Source: Actinomycetota bacterium
GTDB taxonomy: Bacteria; Actinomycetota; Acidimicrobiia; Acidimicrobiales; Ilumatobacteraceae
DNA: 5,559 nt
NCBI GenBank assembly: GCA_005793785.1
Contig: SXPW01000141.1
Location: 1 to 5,559, forward strand
Direction of reading: 5' to 3'
In this document: piece by piece, positions 1-5,076 of the stretch
Numbering within the stretch: position 1 is the first letter of the stretch
Layout of the letters: the number at the start of each line of letters is the position of its first letter
The notes under the pieces: model-generated
Told to the model about the DNA's origin: nothing
What the model saw: only the letters and a program-made list of their open reading frames with translations
Databases searched by the model: none
Translations under genes and position numbers: made by a program

Positions 1-39
1 ATCCGAAGTCAGATGCTCTATCCATTGAGCTACGAACGC
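1..39 (-). tRNA. tRNA-Arg (anticodon TCG), 5' part only
   Basis: Read on the minus strand from position 39, the sequence begins with acceptor strand GCGTTCG, then TA, D-stem GCTC, D-loop AATGGATA and the complementary GAGC. Anticodon stem TCTGA and loop CTTCGGA follow. The anticodon TCG (positions 6-4) decodes the arginine codon CGA. The gene leaves the window after the first base of the 3' anticodon strand, so the variable loop, T arm and 3' acceptor strand cannot be checked. It is divergent from the esterase gene, 37 bp away. The D-arm and anticodon-arm match to bacterial tRNA-Arg makes the identity fairly secure despite truncation. Confidence 0.9.
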
Positions 40-64
40 TGGTGAGCGCCACGCTACCGCCTGC

Positions 65-70
65 CATAAT
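65..70 (+). promoter_or_regulatory. Candidate -10 box of the esterase gene, leaderless arrangement
   Basis: CATAAT matches five of six bases of the TATAAT consensus and lies exactly 6 nt before the ATG at 77. Transcription would therefore start at or next to that A, giving a leaderless mRNA. This agrees with the lack of a clear Shine-Dalgarno sequence before the ATG. A weak -35 candidate, GTGAGC (42-47), keeps the central TGA and is spaced 17 bp away. The transcription start is inferred, not seen. Confidence 0.45.
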
Positions 71-76
71 CGGGTA

Positions 77-988
77 ATGCCACTTCATGCGCAAACTGCT
101 GGCGTTCTTGAATTCATGAAGCAACTCGGTGCCCCGCCGCTGCACGAACTGTCGCCGGCCGAGGGCCGAGCCAATTATCTCGCCATGCGTGTGCCATCAA
201 CGGTCAAACTCCACGAAGTCCGCGACTTCGAAGCCGGTGGTGTGAAGTGCCGTCTCTATCGCTCGAGTGATTCAACTTCTGCACCACTCCTCATCTATTA
301 CCACGGTGGCGGCTGGGTTATCGGCGACCTCGATACCCACGACGACATTTGCCGAAAATTGGCGCGCGATGCCGGGTGCAGCGTGGTTGCCGTGGATTAC
401 CGCCTCGCGCCGGAGCATCCAGCGCCCGCGGCGTTGGACGATTGCATCGCAGCCACCAAATGGATGTTTTCGAACGCCGCGACGATCGGTGTCGATCCAG
501 CGCGCGTTGCAATCGGTGGCGACTCGGCCGGCGGCAATCTGGCTGCACTCGTCTCGCTTCACGCTGGTGTGAATCCTGTGTTCCAGTTGTTGGTGTACCC
601 GGCCACGGACATGCGAATGGACTACCCGAGTCATCGGGAGAACGCCCAGGGATACCTTCTCACCGCAGACTCCATGACGTGGTTCATCGGTCACTATCTC
701 CAGGGAGACGAACGAAAGAAGCATGAACCCCTGTATTCGCCGATCCTCAGCGATGACGGCACCCTGAAGAAGTCCCCACCAACCCTTGTGATTACCGCCG
801 AATTCGATCCACTCCGCGACGAAGGGGAGGCCTACGCCGCGCGACTGGCGGCAGTGGGGGTACCAACTTCCACCGTGCGATTCAACGGTCAGATTCACGC
901 CTTTTTTGGGATGAGTGAACTGTTGGACGACGCGGCTGCTGCGATTGCGTTGAGTGCGTCGTACCTACGCAAGTACCTCGGCAGTTGA
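77..988 (+). CDS. Alpha/beta hydrolase, hormone-sensitive-lipase-type esterase (family IV)
   Basis: This 303-residue protein is predicted to be a cytosolic carboxylesterase that hydrolyses short acyl esters; no signal peptide is visible. The HSL family signature is complete. HGGGW (residues 76-80) forms the oxyanion hole, and GDSAGG (148-153) carries nucleophile Ser150. The rest of the triad is Asp244 in EFDPLRDEG and His274 in GQIHAFF. VDYRLAPEHP (106-115) is also typical of the family. The length is normal for bacterial HSL esterases. The ATG at 77 is chosen because the N-terminus (MPLHAQ, then APPLHELSPAEGR) follows the usual start of the family. There is no good ribosome-binding site, which fits leaderless translation. 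The MOSC gene starts 3 bp downstream and is probably co-transcribed. The natural substrate cannot be read from sequence. Confidence 0.95.
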   Translation: MPLHAQTAGVLEFMKQLGAPPLHELSPAEGRANYLAMRVPSTVKLHEVRDFEAGGVKCRLYRSSDSTSAPLLIYYHGGGWVIGDLDTHDDICRKLARDAGCSVVAVDYRLAPEHPAPAALDDCIAATKWMFSNAATIGVDPARVAIGGDSAGGNLAALVSLHAGVNPVFQLLVYPATDMRMDYPSHRENAQGYLLTADSMTWFIGHYLQGDERKKHEPLYSPILSDDGTLKKSPPTLVITAEFDPLRDEGEAYAARLAAVGVPTSTVRFNGQIHAFFGMSELLDDAAAAIALSASYLRKYLGS

Positions 989-991
989 GTC

Positions 992-1813
992 GTGGCCCGA
1001 CCCACCAACGTCGATCAATGGACGTATGAGGGAGTAGACGCCCACCGCACCTTGCACCACCTCGGCGACTTGTGGGCGCACCACGTCCACGGCAGAACTC
1101 CGTCTCCCGCGACACAACAACGCACCGCATCAGCGCTTGCAACCTTGTTTGCTCCGCTTGCCGGCGGTGACGATGCAACGCTTGCTCCACACCAGCGTGT
1201 GAAGGTGCTCGGTGAACGTGCGGCATCCCGCATCGATGACCTCGACTCGCACGCTCTGCGTGTCGCCCTACGGGACATGTGGACGGTGCTTGCCGATCTC
1301 GGCGCGGTAGAAGGAGCAGCGACAACGTCCACCACTGGTGCAGCGCGGGGAGTCGTGGCAGGGCTCTTTCTTTCCGATGGTGGAGTTCCCAAGACGGCGG
1401 TTGACAGTGTGGAGATTGGTTGGAGAGGCGTCCACGGTGATCGACAAGCCAGTCGTGCCCACCATGGTCGACCCTGGCAAGCGGTCTGCTTGTGGAGTTC
1501 CGACATCGTCGCCGATCTGGCACGGGCCGGACACCCGATTCGCCCGGGGTCGGCGGGAGAGAACATCTCCATTCGAGGGCTTGACTGGTCCGCTGCCCGC
1601 CCCGGGACACAACTGACCCTCGGCACGGCCACTTTGACCATCGCCGCCTACGCCATCCCGTGCTCGAAGAACGCCCGATGGTTCACCGACGGTGATTACG
1701 GGCGCATGAGCCATGAGCGCAGTGATGCCAGCCGGCTTTATGCCCGAGTGGAAGTGCCAGGTCGAGTCGGCGTCGGCGATTCGGTCATCTGTACTGCCCC
1801 TTCGGCGCGCTGA
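992..1813 (+). CDS. MOSC-domain protein with unrecognised His-rich N-terminal domain
   Basis: This is a 273-residue, probably cytosolic protein. Residues about 119-270 form a MOSC domain, the fold shared by molybdenum-cofactor sulfurase C-termini and YiiM-type proteins, where a cysteine carries sulfur or acts on an oxidised substrate. Visible marks are SDGGVPK (128-134), GDRQ (149-152), HHGRPWQAV (157-165), AGENISIRGLDW (188-199) and PCSKN (223-227). Cys224 is the expected functional cysteine; Cys166 and Cys267 are also present. Residues 1 to about 112 look helical and belong to no family I recognise. They hold six histidines at 18, 22, 23, 30, 31 and 33. The GTG start lies 3 bp after the esterase stop, suggesting one transcript and translational reinitiation. 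No other early start is obvious. The MOSC call is strong; the substrate is unknown. Confidence 0.9.
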   Translation: MARPTNVDQWTYEGVDAHRTLHHLGDLWAHHVHGRTPSPATQQRTASALATLFAPLAGGDDATLAPHQRVKVLGERAASRIDDLDSHALRVALRDMWTVLADLGAVEGAATTSTTGAARGVVAGLFLSDGGVPKTAVDSVEIGWRGVHGDRQASRAHHGRPWQAVCLWSSDIVADLARAGHPIRPGSAGENISIRGLDWSAARPGTQLTLGTATLTIAAYAIPCSKNARWFTDGDYGRMSHERSDASRLYARVEVPGRVGVGDSVICTAPSAR

Positions 1814-1900
1814 GCCATCGCTCGCAACCTAAAGTCCACCAACCACGCCATTTTGTGGGGTATCCACCACGTTCTTGTGCAATTGCGCTCAGGTGGGCTG

Positions 1901-1919
1901 TGGCGACACTACATCGCCA
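1901..1919 (+). promoter_or_regulatory. Inverted repeat just upstream of the membrane-protein gene
   Basis: TGGCGA and TCGCCA are perfect 6-bp arms separated by CACTACA. The element sits between the MOSC gene and the membrane-protein gene and ends directly before the purine-rich ribosome-binding region (1920-1929). It could be an operator or an mRNA hairpin influencing translation. The same 125-bp gap also contains the 8-bp palindrome GCAATTGC (1879-1886) and a possible -10 box TAAAGT (1830-1835) without a convincing -35. None of these matches a regulator site I know. Confidence 0.3.
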
Positions 1920-1938
1920 GAAAGAGAGAACATCCACC

Positions 1939-2247
1939 ATGTACACACTCGGAGCACTACTCCTGGCAGCGATCCTGCTCGGCGCGGTCGTGTCGGTCAT
2001 CGACTCGGTCCTTCGCCTGGTCGGACTCCACGGGGTCATCGCCAAACTTCCCATCATCGGGGCCCACTGGGGGCTCATCATCAGCATTCTGATGGTGTGG
2101 CTCACCGACGTGAACCTCGCTGGAAACTGGGGACTGTCGTTTTCGGACGACTGGATGGTGTGGGTCGCCAACGGCGCCATCATCTACGGCATGATTCCGG
2201 TCAAGGATGCAGCGATCTCGATGATCAACAAGGGATTCAGAATGTAA
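1939..2247 (+). CDS. Small three-helix membrane protein, unknown function
   Basis: I do not recognise this 102-residue protein. Three hydrophobic stretches can be seen: residues about 3-24 (LGALLLAAILLGAVVSV), about 37-57 (LPIIGAHWGLIISILMVWL) and about 72-88 (WMVWVANGAIIYGMI). They are joined by short loops, so it is probably an integral inner-membrane protein with little exposed mass. Cysteine is absent, and five tryptophans sit mostly near predicted helix ends. The ATG at 1939 is preferred because purine-rich GAAAGAGAGAA lies about 9 nt upstream. An in-frame ATG at 1855 would add a non-hydrophobic, Arg-rich leader with no such signal. The gene is probably its own unit: 125 bp follow the MOSC gene, and the next gene is convergent and overlaps its last 11 bp. 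A holin or transporter subunit is possible, but nothing in the sequence points to either. Confidence 0.75.
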   Translation: MYTLGALLLAAILLGAVVSVIDSVLRLVGLHGVIAKLPIIGAHWGLIISILMVWLTDVNLAGNWGLSFSDDWMVWVANGAIIYGMIPVKDAAISMINKGFRM

Positions 2248-3202
2248 CGAGCGGTCCAACCGCTTCACACAACCCGACCCGGCGACCGTGCCCCCAGACG
2301 GGGGAATCCCACGTCGCCGGGTCGACGTTTTCTATGGCAACCCCCAATCGCTCGAGTGCCGCACGCATCACGGGTGGTCGCGCACGATTCGCACCGTCAC
2401 TGATCTTCAGTGCAACTGCCCGCCCATCCGCGAGGCCGACGGCGAACACCGCCTCCGCGCCGTCCTTGGCGACGAGCCCCGGAACACCTTGCATCAAACG
2501 AGTGACGTCACGAGTTGGTCCACCCACCATCAGCGGGTGAGTCGTCATCGCCTGACTCACTTGGTACGCAGCCGACCCCGTCGGTGCAGTGGCGATGCTG
2601 CGGAACGCGCGAGCCAAACCAATGAGAGACAAGGCGTGCGCCGGTGCGCCGCAACCATCCACGCCGATGAATGCCGCAGGCTCGCCGGCAAGCGAGGGAA
2701 TCATGGCGGTGATGTGTCGTTGCAGAGGATGGTCGGGCGAGAGGTAGCTCGAATCACTCGGCCAGCCGGCGGTTACGCAGGTTGCCAACATGCTGGCGTG
2801 CTTTCCTGAACAATTCATCTGTAACGACGTACGTTTCCTGCCGTCGCGGATTGCCCGCTCATGCTCGTCATCGTCGAGCGGATAGTCGTTCAGGTTGCAC
2901 AGCGAGGATTCCTCGAGACCGGCGGACGTCAGTATCTCCCTCGCCGCGTCGAGGTGTTCGGGTCGTCCGTCGTGACTTGCGCAGGCCAGCGCCAACAGAT
3001 GCGGAGGAAGCGAGAGTCCCGCTTCGACCATCGCGGTTGCCTGCAACGGTTTCATCGAAGACCGCGGGAACACCACCGTGTTCGGGTCGCCCACGCTGAA
3101 GGCGATCGAACCATCTCGTTCGAGTGCGACGACTGCTCCGAAGTGTTGCGACTCGACCTGGCCGTTGCGACGTGTGTGTGCGACCAACTCGTAGGAAATC
3201 AC
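2237..3202 (-). CDS. L-asparaginase, family II (Rhizobium type)
   Basis: This 321-residue protein should convert asparagine to aspartate and ammonia in the cytosol. It matches the thermolabile Rhizobium-type asparaginase family (Pfam Asparaginase_II), unrelated to the E. coli AnsA/AnsB fold. The N-terminus YELVAHTRRNGQVES is typical. The serine-lysine motif RSSMKP places Ser48 and Lys51. ASHDG holds Ser76, and NCSGKH holds Cys131 and Lys134. VDGCGAP holds Cys184, and AKDGAE and KISDGANRA hold Lys246 and Lys266. In the Rhizobium etli enzyme, equivalent Ser-Lys pairs are catalytic and a Cys/Lys/Cys set binds zinc; all have counterparts here. The GTG start at 3202 overlaps the protease stop as GTGA, indicating translational coupling. 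A longer reading from 3328 lies within the protease gene and adds unrelated residues. The stop overlaps the convergent membrane-protein gene by 11 bp. Confidence 0.93.
   Translation of the reverse strand: MISYELVAHTRRNGQVESQHFGAVVALERDGSIAFSVGDPNTVVFPRSSMKPLQATAMVEAGLSLPPHLLALACASHDGRPEHLDAAREILTSAGLEESSLCNLNDYPLDDDEHERAIRDGRKRTSLQMNCSGKHASMLATCVTAGWPSDSSYLSPDHPLQRHITAMIPSLAGEPAAFIGVDGCGAPAHALSLIGLARAFRSIATAPTGSAAYQVSQAMTTHPLMVGGPTRDVTRLMQGVPGLVAKDGAEAVFAVGLADGRAVALKISDGANRARPPVMRAALERLGVAIENVDPATWDSPVWGHGRRVGLCEAVGPLVTF
2250..2264. repeat. Short perfect inverted repeat at the convergent gene ends
   Basis: AGCGGT and ACCGCT form a 6-bp stem with a CCA loop, 2 nt after the stop codon of the membrane-protein gene and within the last codons of the asparaginase gene. 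No T-run follows on either strand, so alone it is a weak terminator. On the plus strand it precedes the larger hairpin at 2275-2324 and could act with it. Confidence 0.35.
2275..2332 (+). terminator. Candidate intrinsic terminator for the membrane-protein transcript, inside the opposing asparaginase gene
   Basis: A perfect 12-bp stem pairs CGACCCGGCGAC (2275-2286) with GTCGCCGGGTCG (2313-2324). Inside it, GTG/CAC (2288-2290 with 2310-2312) and CCCCC/GGGGG (2291-2295 with 2300-2304, loop AGAC) extend the helix past small bulges. GACGTTTTCT follows on the plus strand, giving a short T-run about 3 nt beyond the stem. No T-run is found at the other side, so the signal points to plus-strand termination, 28 nt after the membrane gene's stop. 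It overlaps asparaginase codons, so part of the symmetry could be chance in GC-rich coding DNA. Confidence 0.5.
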
Positions 3203-4833
3203 GGTTGCTTCACCATCAGGTTGTAGGCGTTGGTCGTCGTTACTCCGGCACGGATAGTGGTGATCTTCACGCGACACGTCCCCGGTCGTCCGAACAGGAG
3301 TCGCTTGGTCTTGGTATTGAAGTTGCACTGATTGCGCGACTTGGCGACCGGTGCAACCAAGGTCTGTGTGACCTCGGTTCGATCGATCAACAACACGGTA
3401 AGTAGCGCATTCGTCGACTTCGAAGTATTTGGGGCGAATACCGGCGTGGAGAAGGATCGTGTCTCGCCCACCGTCGTACCAGCCGCATTCGTTCCACCGA
3501 TGCGCCAGTAATAGGTAACACCCGGCTCGAGTTGGGTGATCGTGGCGGAAAGCGACGTCGTTTCGTTTCCGACGAGGTCACCTGCCACCATGCCTCCGTC
3601 GAGCGTGGAGAAGTCCGGCATCCGTGAATATTGGAAGAACGCTTGAGTCGCGACGGTGTTGGCATTGACGGTTCCCGTGAGCACTGCCGCATCCGACGAG
3701 ACGGTGTTCGCCTCTCCGCTCGTCACGATGGGCGCACCTCCGAGAGTGGTGAATTGGGAGATCGTTCCACTCACGGAGCCGGCAAGGTTGCTGGCATTTG
3801 CTCGGTAGTAGTACGTCGTGCCCGGCACGAGATTGACGATTGCCGCGTCGATTGCCGTTGCCGTGGAGCCCGTGACTTGGGCGGCCTCCACCGTCACGCT
3901 CGCGCCACTCAGGTCGGGTTGAACTCCGTAGGTGAATGACGTGGTGGTGAGCAGGTTGTTGCCGACGGCGGTGGCCGTCAGGATTGCGCTCGTCGTGCTG
4001 ATTCCTTGCGCGATTCCGGTCGTCACCACCGGCAACGTGGTGACGTTGGTCAGATCAAGCACCCGTTTCACGAGGTCCGGGTACGCCGATGGCATGAATC
4101 CCGTCATCGACGGGCGAATCGAGGGCGAGCATGGTCCGGACGCCGCAGAGTTGATTCCGATGAGCACCACTTCGGTACCTACTCGTGTGATCACCGGACC
4201 GCCGGAATCACCCGAGCAGATTCCCGTCGTCGAGGTCTGCGTTGCGGTGAAACTACCCGGCCAACCACCCGACAGACTCAACGGCTGATCGATGGAATTC
4301 GGCACCGGTGACGCGGTACTCGTTGGAGTCGTGCGACCGTACCCGAGGAGCGTGACGAGTCGACCCTCGCGAGACCACGCGGATACTTCGTTGGTGGTGG
4401 CGAGTCGGCTGATCGAGCCTCCCGCGAGCTCCGAACTCAGGACCACGAAGGCGATGTCGTCTGGTTGTGAATATTCGCCGCGTTTGCGCCAGCCGTCGAC
4501 GGTGACGATGGCGCTCTGCGACACCGTTTGTGGTGACTGCTGTGTATTGACACCGGGTTGGTAGATGGACATCGGACGTGTGGTCACTTCGCCTGTCGTC
4601 GTCACCACGCAGTGAGCGGCGGTGACGACGACTCGGTTCGTCCAGAGTGCACCGCTGCAACTGCTCGTTCCGTTGATAAGCCGAACGACTGCGGTGTTGC
4701 CGAGTGCCGACGTACCGCCGATGACGGCGTCGGCGGGCCGTTGCGCGATGGAGAGCACGACCAGCGATACCGACATCGCAACGTTGATTCGCAGGACGCG
4801 ATTCCAACCGTGCCGACGAGTGGAACGAGTCAT
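3199..4833 (-). CDS. Secreted trypsin-fold (S1) serine protease with two Fn3-like repeats
   Basis: This 544-residue protein is predicted to be exported. Residues 1-36 form a signal peptide: an Arg-rich start, a hydrophobic core at about 16-30 and a c-region ending ADA. The S1 protease domain (37 to about 265) starts VIGGT and carries His74 (TAAHC), Asp126 (DDIAFV) and Ser210 (CSGDSGGP). C59-C75 and C206-C235 match the chymotrypsin 42-58 and 191-220 disulfides. Gly204 occupies position 189, so trypsin-like Arg/Lys preference is unlikely. Two fibronectin-III-like repeats follow (268-364 and 368-464). An 80-residue end domain has Cys503 and Cys520 in a pattern (C-x16-C with GTC) seen in actinobacterial secreted proteins. 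ATG 4833 is chosen for the complete signal peptide; the frame extends to 5043, but that part overlaps the divergent gene. The asparaginase gene follows with GTGA overlap. Confidence 0.93.
   Translation of the reverse strand: MTRSTRRHGWNRVLRINVAMSVSLVVLSIAQRPADAVIGGTSALGNTAVVRLINGTSSCSGALWTNRVVVTAAHCVVTTTGEVTTRPMSIYQPGVNTQQSPQTVSQSAIVTVDGWRKRGEYSQPDDIAFVVLSSELAGGSISRLATTNEVSAWSREGRLVTLLGYGRTTPTSTASPVPNSIDQPLSLSGGWPGSFTATQTSTTGICSGDSGGPVITRVGTEVVLIGINSAASGPCSPSIRPSMTGFMPSAYPDLVKRVLDLTNVTTLPVVTTGIAQGISTTSAILTATAVGNNLLTTTSFTYGVQPDLSGASVTVEAAQVTGSTATAIDAAIVNLVPGTTYYYRANASNLAGSVSGTISQFTTLGGAPIVTSGEANTVSSDAAVLTGTVNANTVATQAFFQYSRMPDFSTLDGGMVAGDLVGNETTSLSATITQLEPGVTYYWRIGGTNAAGTTVGETRSFSTPVFAPNTSKSTNALLTVLLIDRTEVTQTLVAPVAKSRNQCNFNTKTKRLLFGRPGTCRVKITTIRAGVTTTNAYNLMVKQP
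3442..4032 (-). repeat. Two tandem Fn3-like protein repeats in the protease gene
   Basis: Repeat 1 (protein 268-364, DNA 4032-3742) and repeat 2 (368-464, DNA 3732-3442) align along their length. PVVTTG matches PIVTSG, TSAILTATAV matches DAAVLTGTVN, FTYGVQPDLS matches FQYSRMPDFS, LVPGTTYYYRANASNLAG matches LEPGVTYYWRIGGTNAAG, and SQFTTL matches RSFSTP. The PGTTYYYR type of motif is characteristic of fibronectin-III-like modules in bacterial secreted proteins. They probably act as spacers or binding modules for polymer or cell surface. The copies are diverged, so the duplication is old. Confidence 0.8.
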
Positions 4834-4868
4834 TCCGCGCCGCTTTCGAATCGTTCCGTCACGAGCAC

Positions 4869-4874
4869 AGGCTA
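4869..4874 (-). promoter_or_regulatory. Weak candidate -10 box for the protease-asparaginase unit
   Basis: In the 75-bp divergent gap, the minus strand reads TAGCCT, which fits TAnnnT. It would give a leader of about 30 nt before ATG 4833. No convincing -35 lies 17-18 bp upstream, and the start codon has only a poor Shine-Dalgarno match (GCGGCGCGG). It is listed because this gap must hold the promoter of the minus-strand pair. Confidence 0.2.
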
Positions 4875-4896
4875 GAAGGCGACGACGCCTCGTCGT

Positions 4897-4902
4897 TATG
4901 CT
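4897..4902 (+). promoter_or_regulatory. Candidate -10 box of the 55-residue-protein gene, leaderless arrangement
   Basis: TATGCT fits TAnnnT and matches TATAAT at four positions, including the critical first, second and last bases. It is followed by exactly 6 nt and then the A of ATG 4909, the same geometry as at the esterase gene. No Shine-Dalgarno sequence sits at normal distance; the nearest, GAAGG (4875-4879), is about 29 nt away. Small inverted repeats (CGACGA/TCGTCG, 4880-4895) lie just upstream and might be operator-like. Confidence 0.4.
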
Positions 4903-4908
4903 CGTCGC

Positions 4909-5076
4909 ATGACGTTCACCAAGCCCGCCCCCGACATCTCCAAGATCCAATTGGCGTGGGAGAAATGGGAAAAGGGCGAGGAACAACCCGGACGTACTCT
5001 CGCGTCGTTGAAGACGGCGGGACTCGACGCAGTCATCAAACAATTGATCGAGAGCGGCTGGAAGCCGATTGCGTAG
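4909..5076 (+). CDS. 55-residue charged, Trp-containing protein, unknown function
   Basis: The predicted product is soluble, starting MTFTKPAPDISKIQ and ending SGWKPIA. It contains WEKWEKGEEQPGR (residues 17-29) followed by TLASLKTAGLDAVIKQLIESG, which looks like two amphipathic helices joined at a Pro-Gly turn. There are three tryptophans, many Glu and Lys, no cysteine and no membrane segment. It resembles small hypothetical proteins I have seen in actinobacteria with a W-x-x-W-E-x-G-E-x-x-P-G-x-x-L pattern, but I know of no assigned function. Codon use is like that of its neighbours. The ATG is favoured by the well-spaced -10 hexamer. The stop overlaps the Nudix gene's likely TTG start by 8 bp, so the two are probably co-expressed. 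An adaptor or regulatory partner for the Nudix enzyme is only a guess from position. Confidence 0.72.
   Translation: MTFTKPAPDISKIQLAWEKWEKGEEQPGRTLASLKTAGLDAVIKQLIESGWKPIA

Noticed and set aside
1..76. Possible integration site at the tRNA-Arg gene
   Set aside because: The 3' end of the tRNA, where attachment sites usually lie, is outside the window, and no integrase or duplicated tRNA fragment is seen.
272..898. A 208-residue minus-strand open frame opposite the esterase gene
   Set aside because: It is an antisense shadow: no domain, no ribosome-binding site, and the plus-strand esterase has all catalytic motifs over the same bases.
882..1714. Several long minus-strand frames opposite the MOSC gene (882-1610, 1015-1641, 1268-1714)
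   Set aside because: They are low-complexity, Arg/Ser/Pro-rich translations typical of the reverse strand of GC-rich genes; the plus strand encodes clear MOSC motifs.
1855..1938. An upstream in-frame ATG for the membrane protein
   Set aside because: It adds 28 Arg-rich residues ahead of the first hydrophobic helix, lacks a ribosome-binding site and covers the inverted repeats; ATG 1939 has purine-rich sequence at the right distance.
2288..2809. A 173-residue plus-strand frame opposite the asparaginase gene
   Set aside because: Its translation is Arg/His/Cys-rich without recognisable features, and the minus-strand frame has the full asparaginase family motifs.
4898..4912. A four-codon leader frame (MLVA) whose stop overlaps the small gene's ATG
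   Set aside because: It has no ribosome-binding site at proper distance, and its ATG falls within the candidate -10 hexamer, so it is probably not transcribed.
4834..5043. A 70-residue N-terminal extension of the protease frame
   Set aside because: It would place the signal peptide internally and overlap the divergent small gene and its promoter; ATG 4833 gives a standard exported protein.
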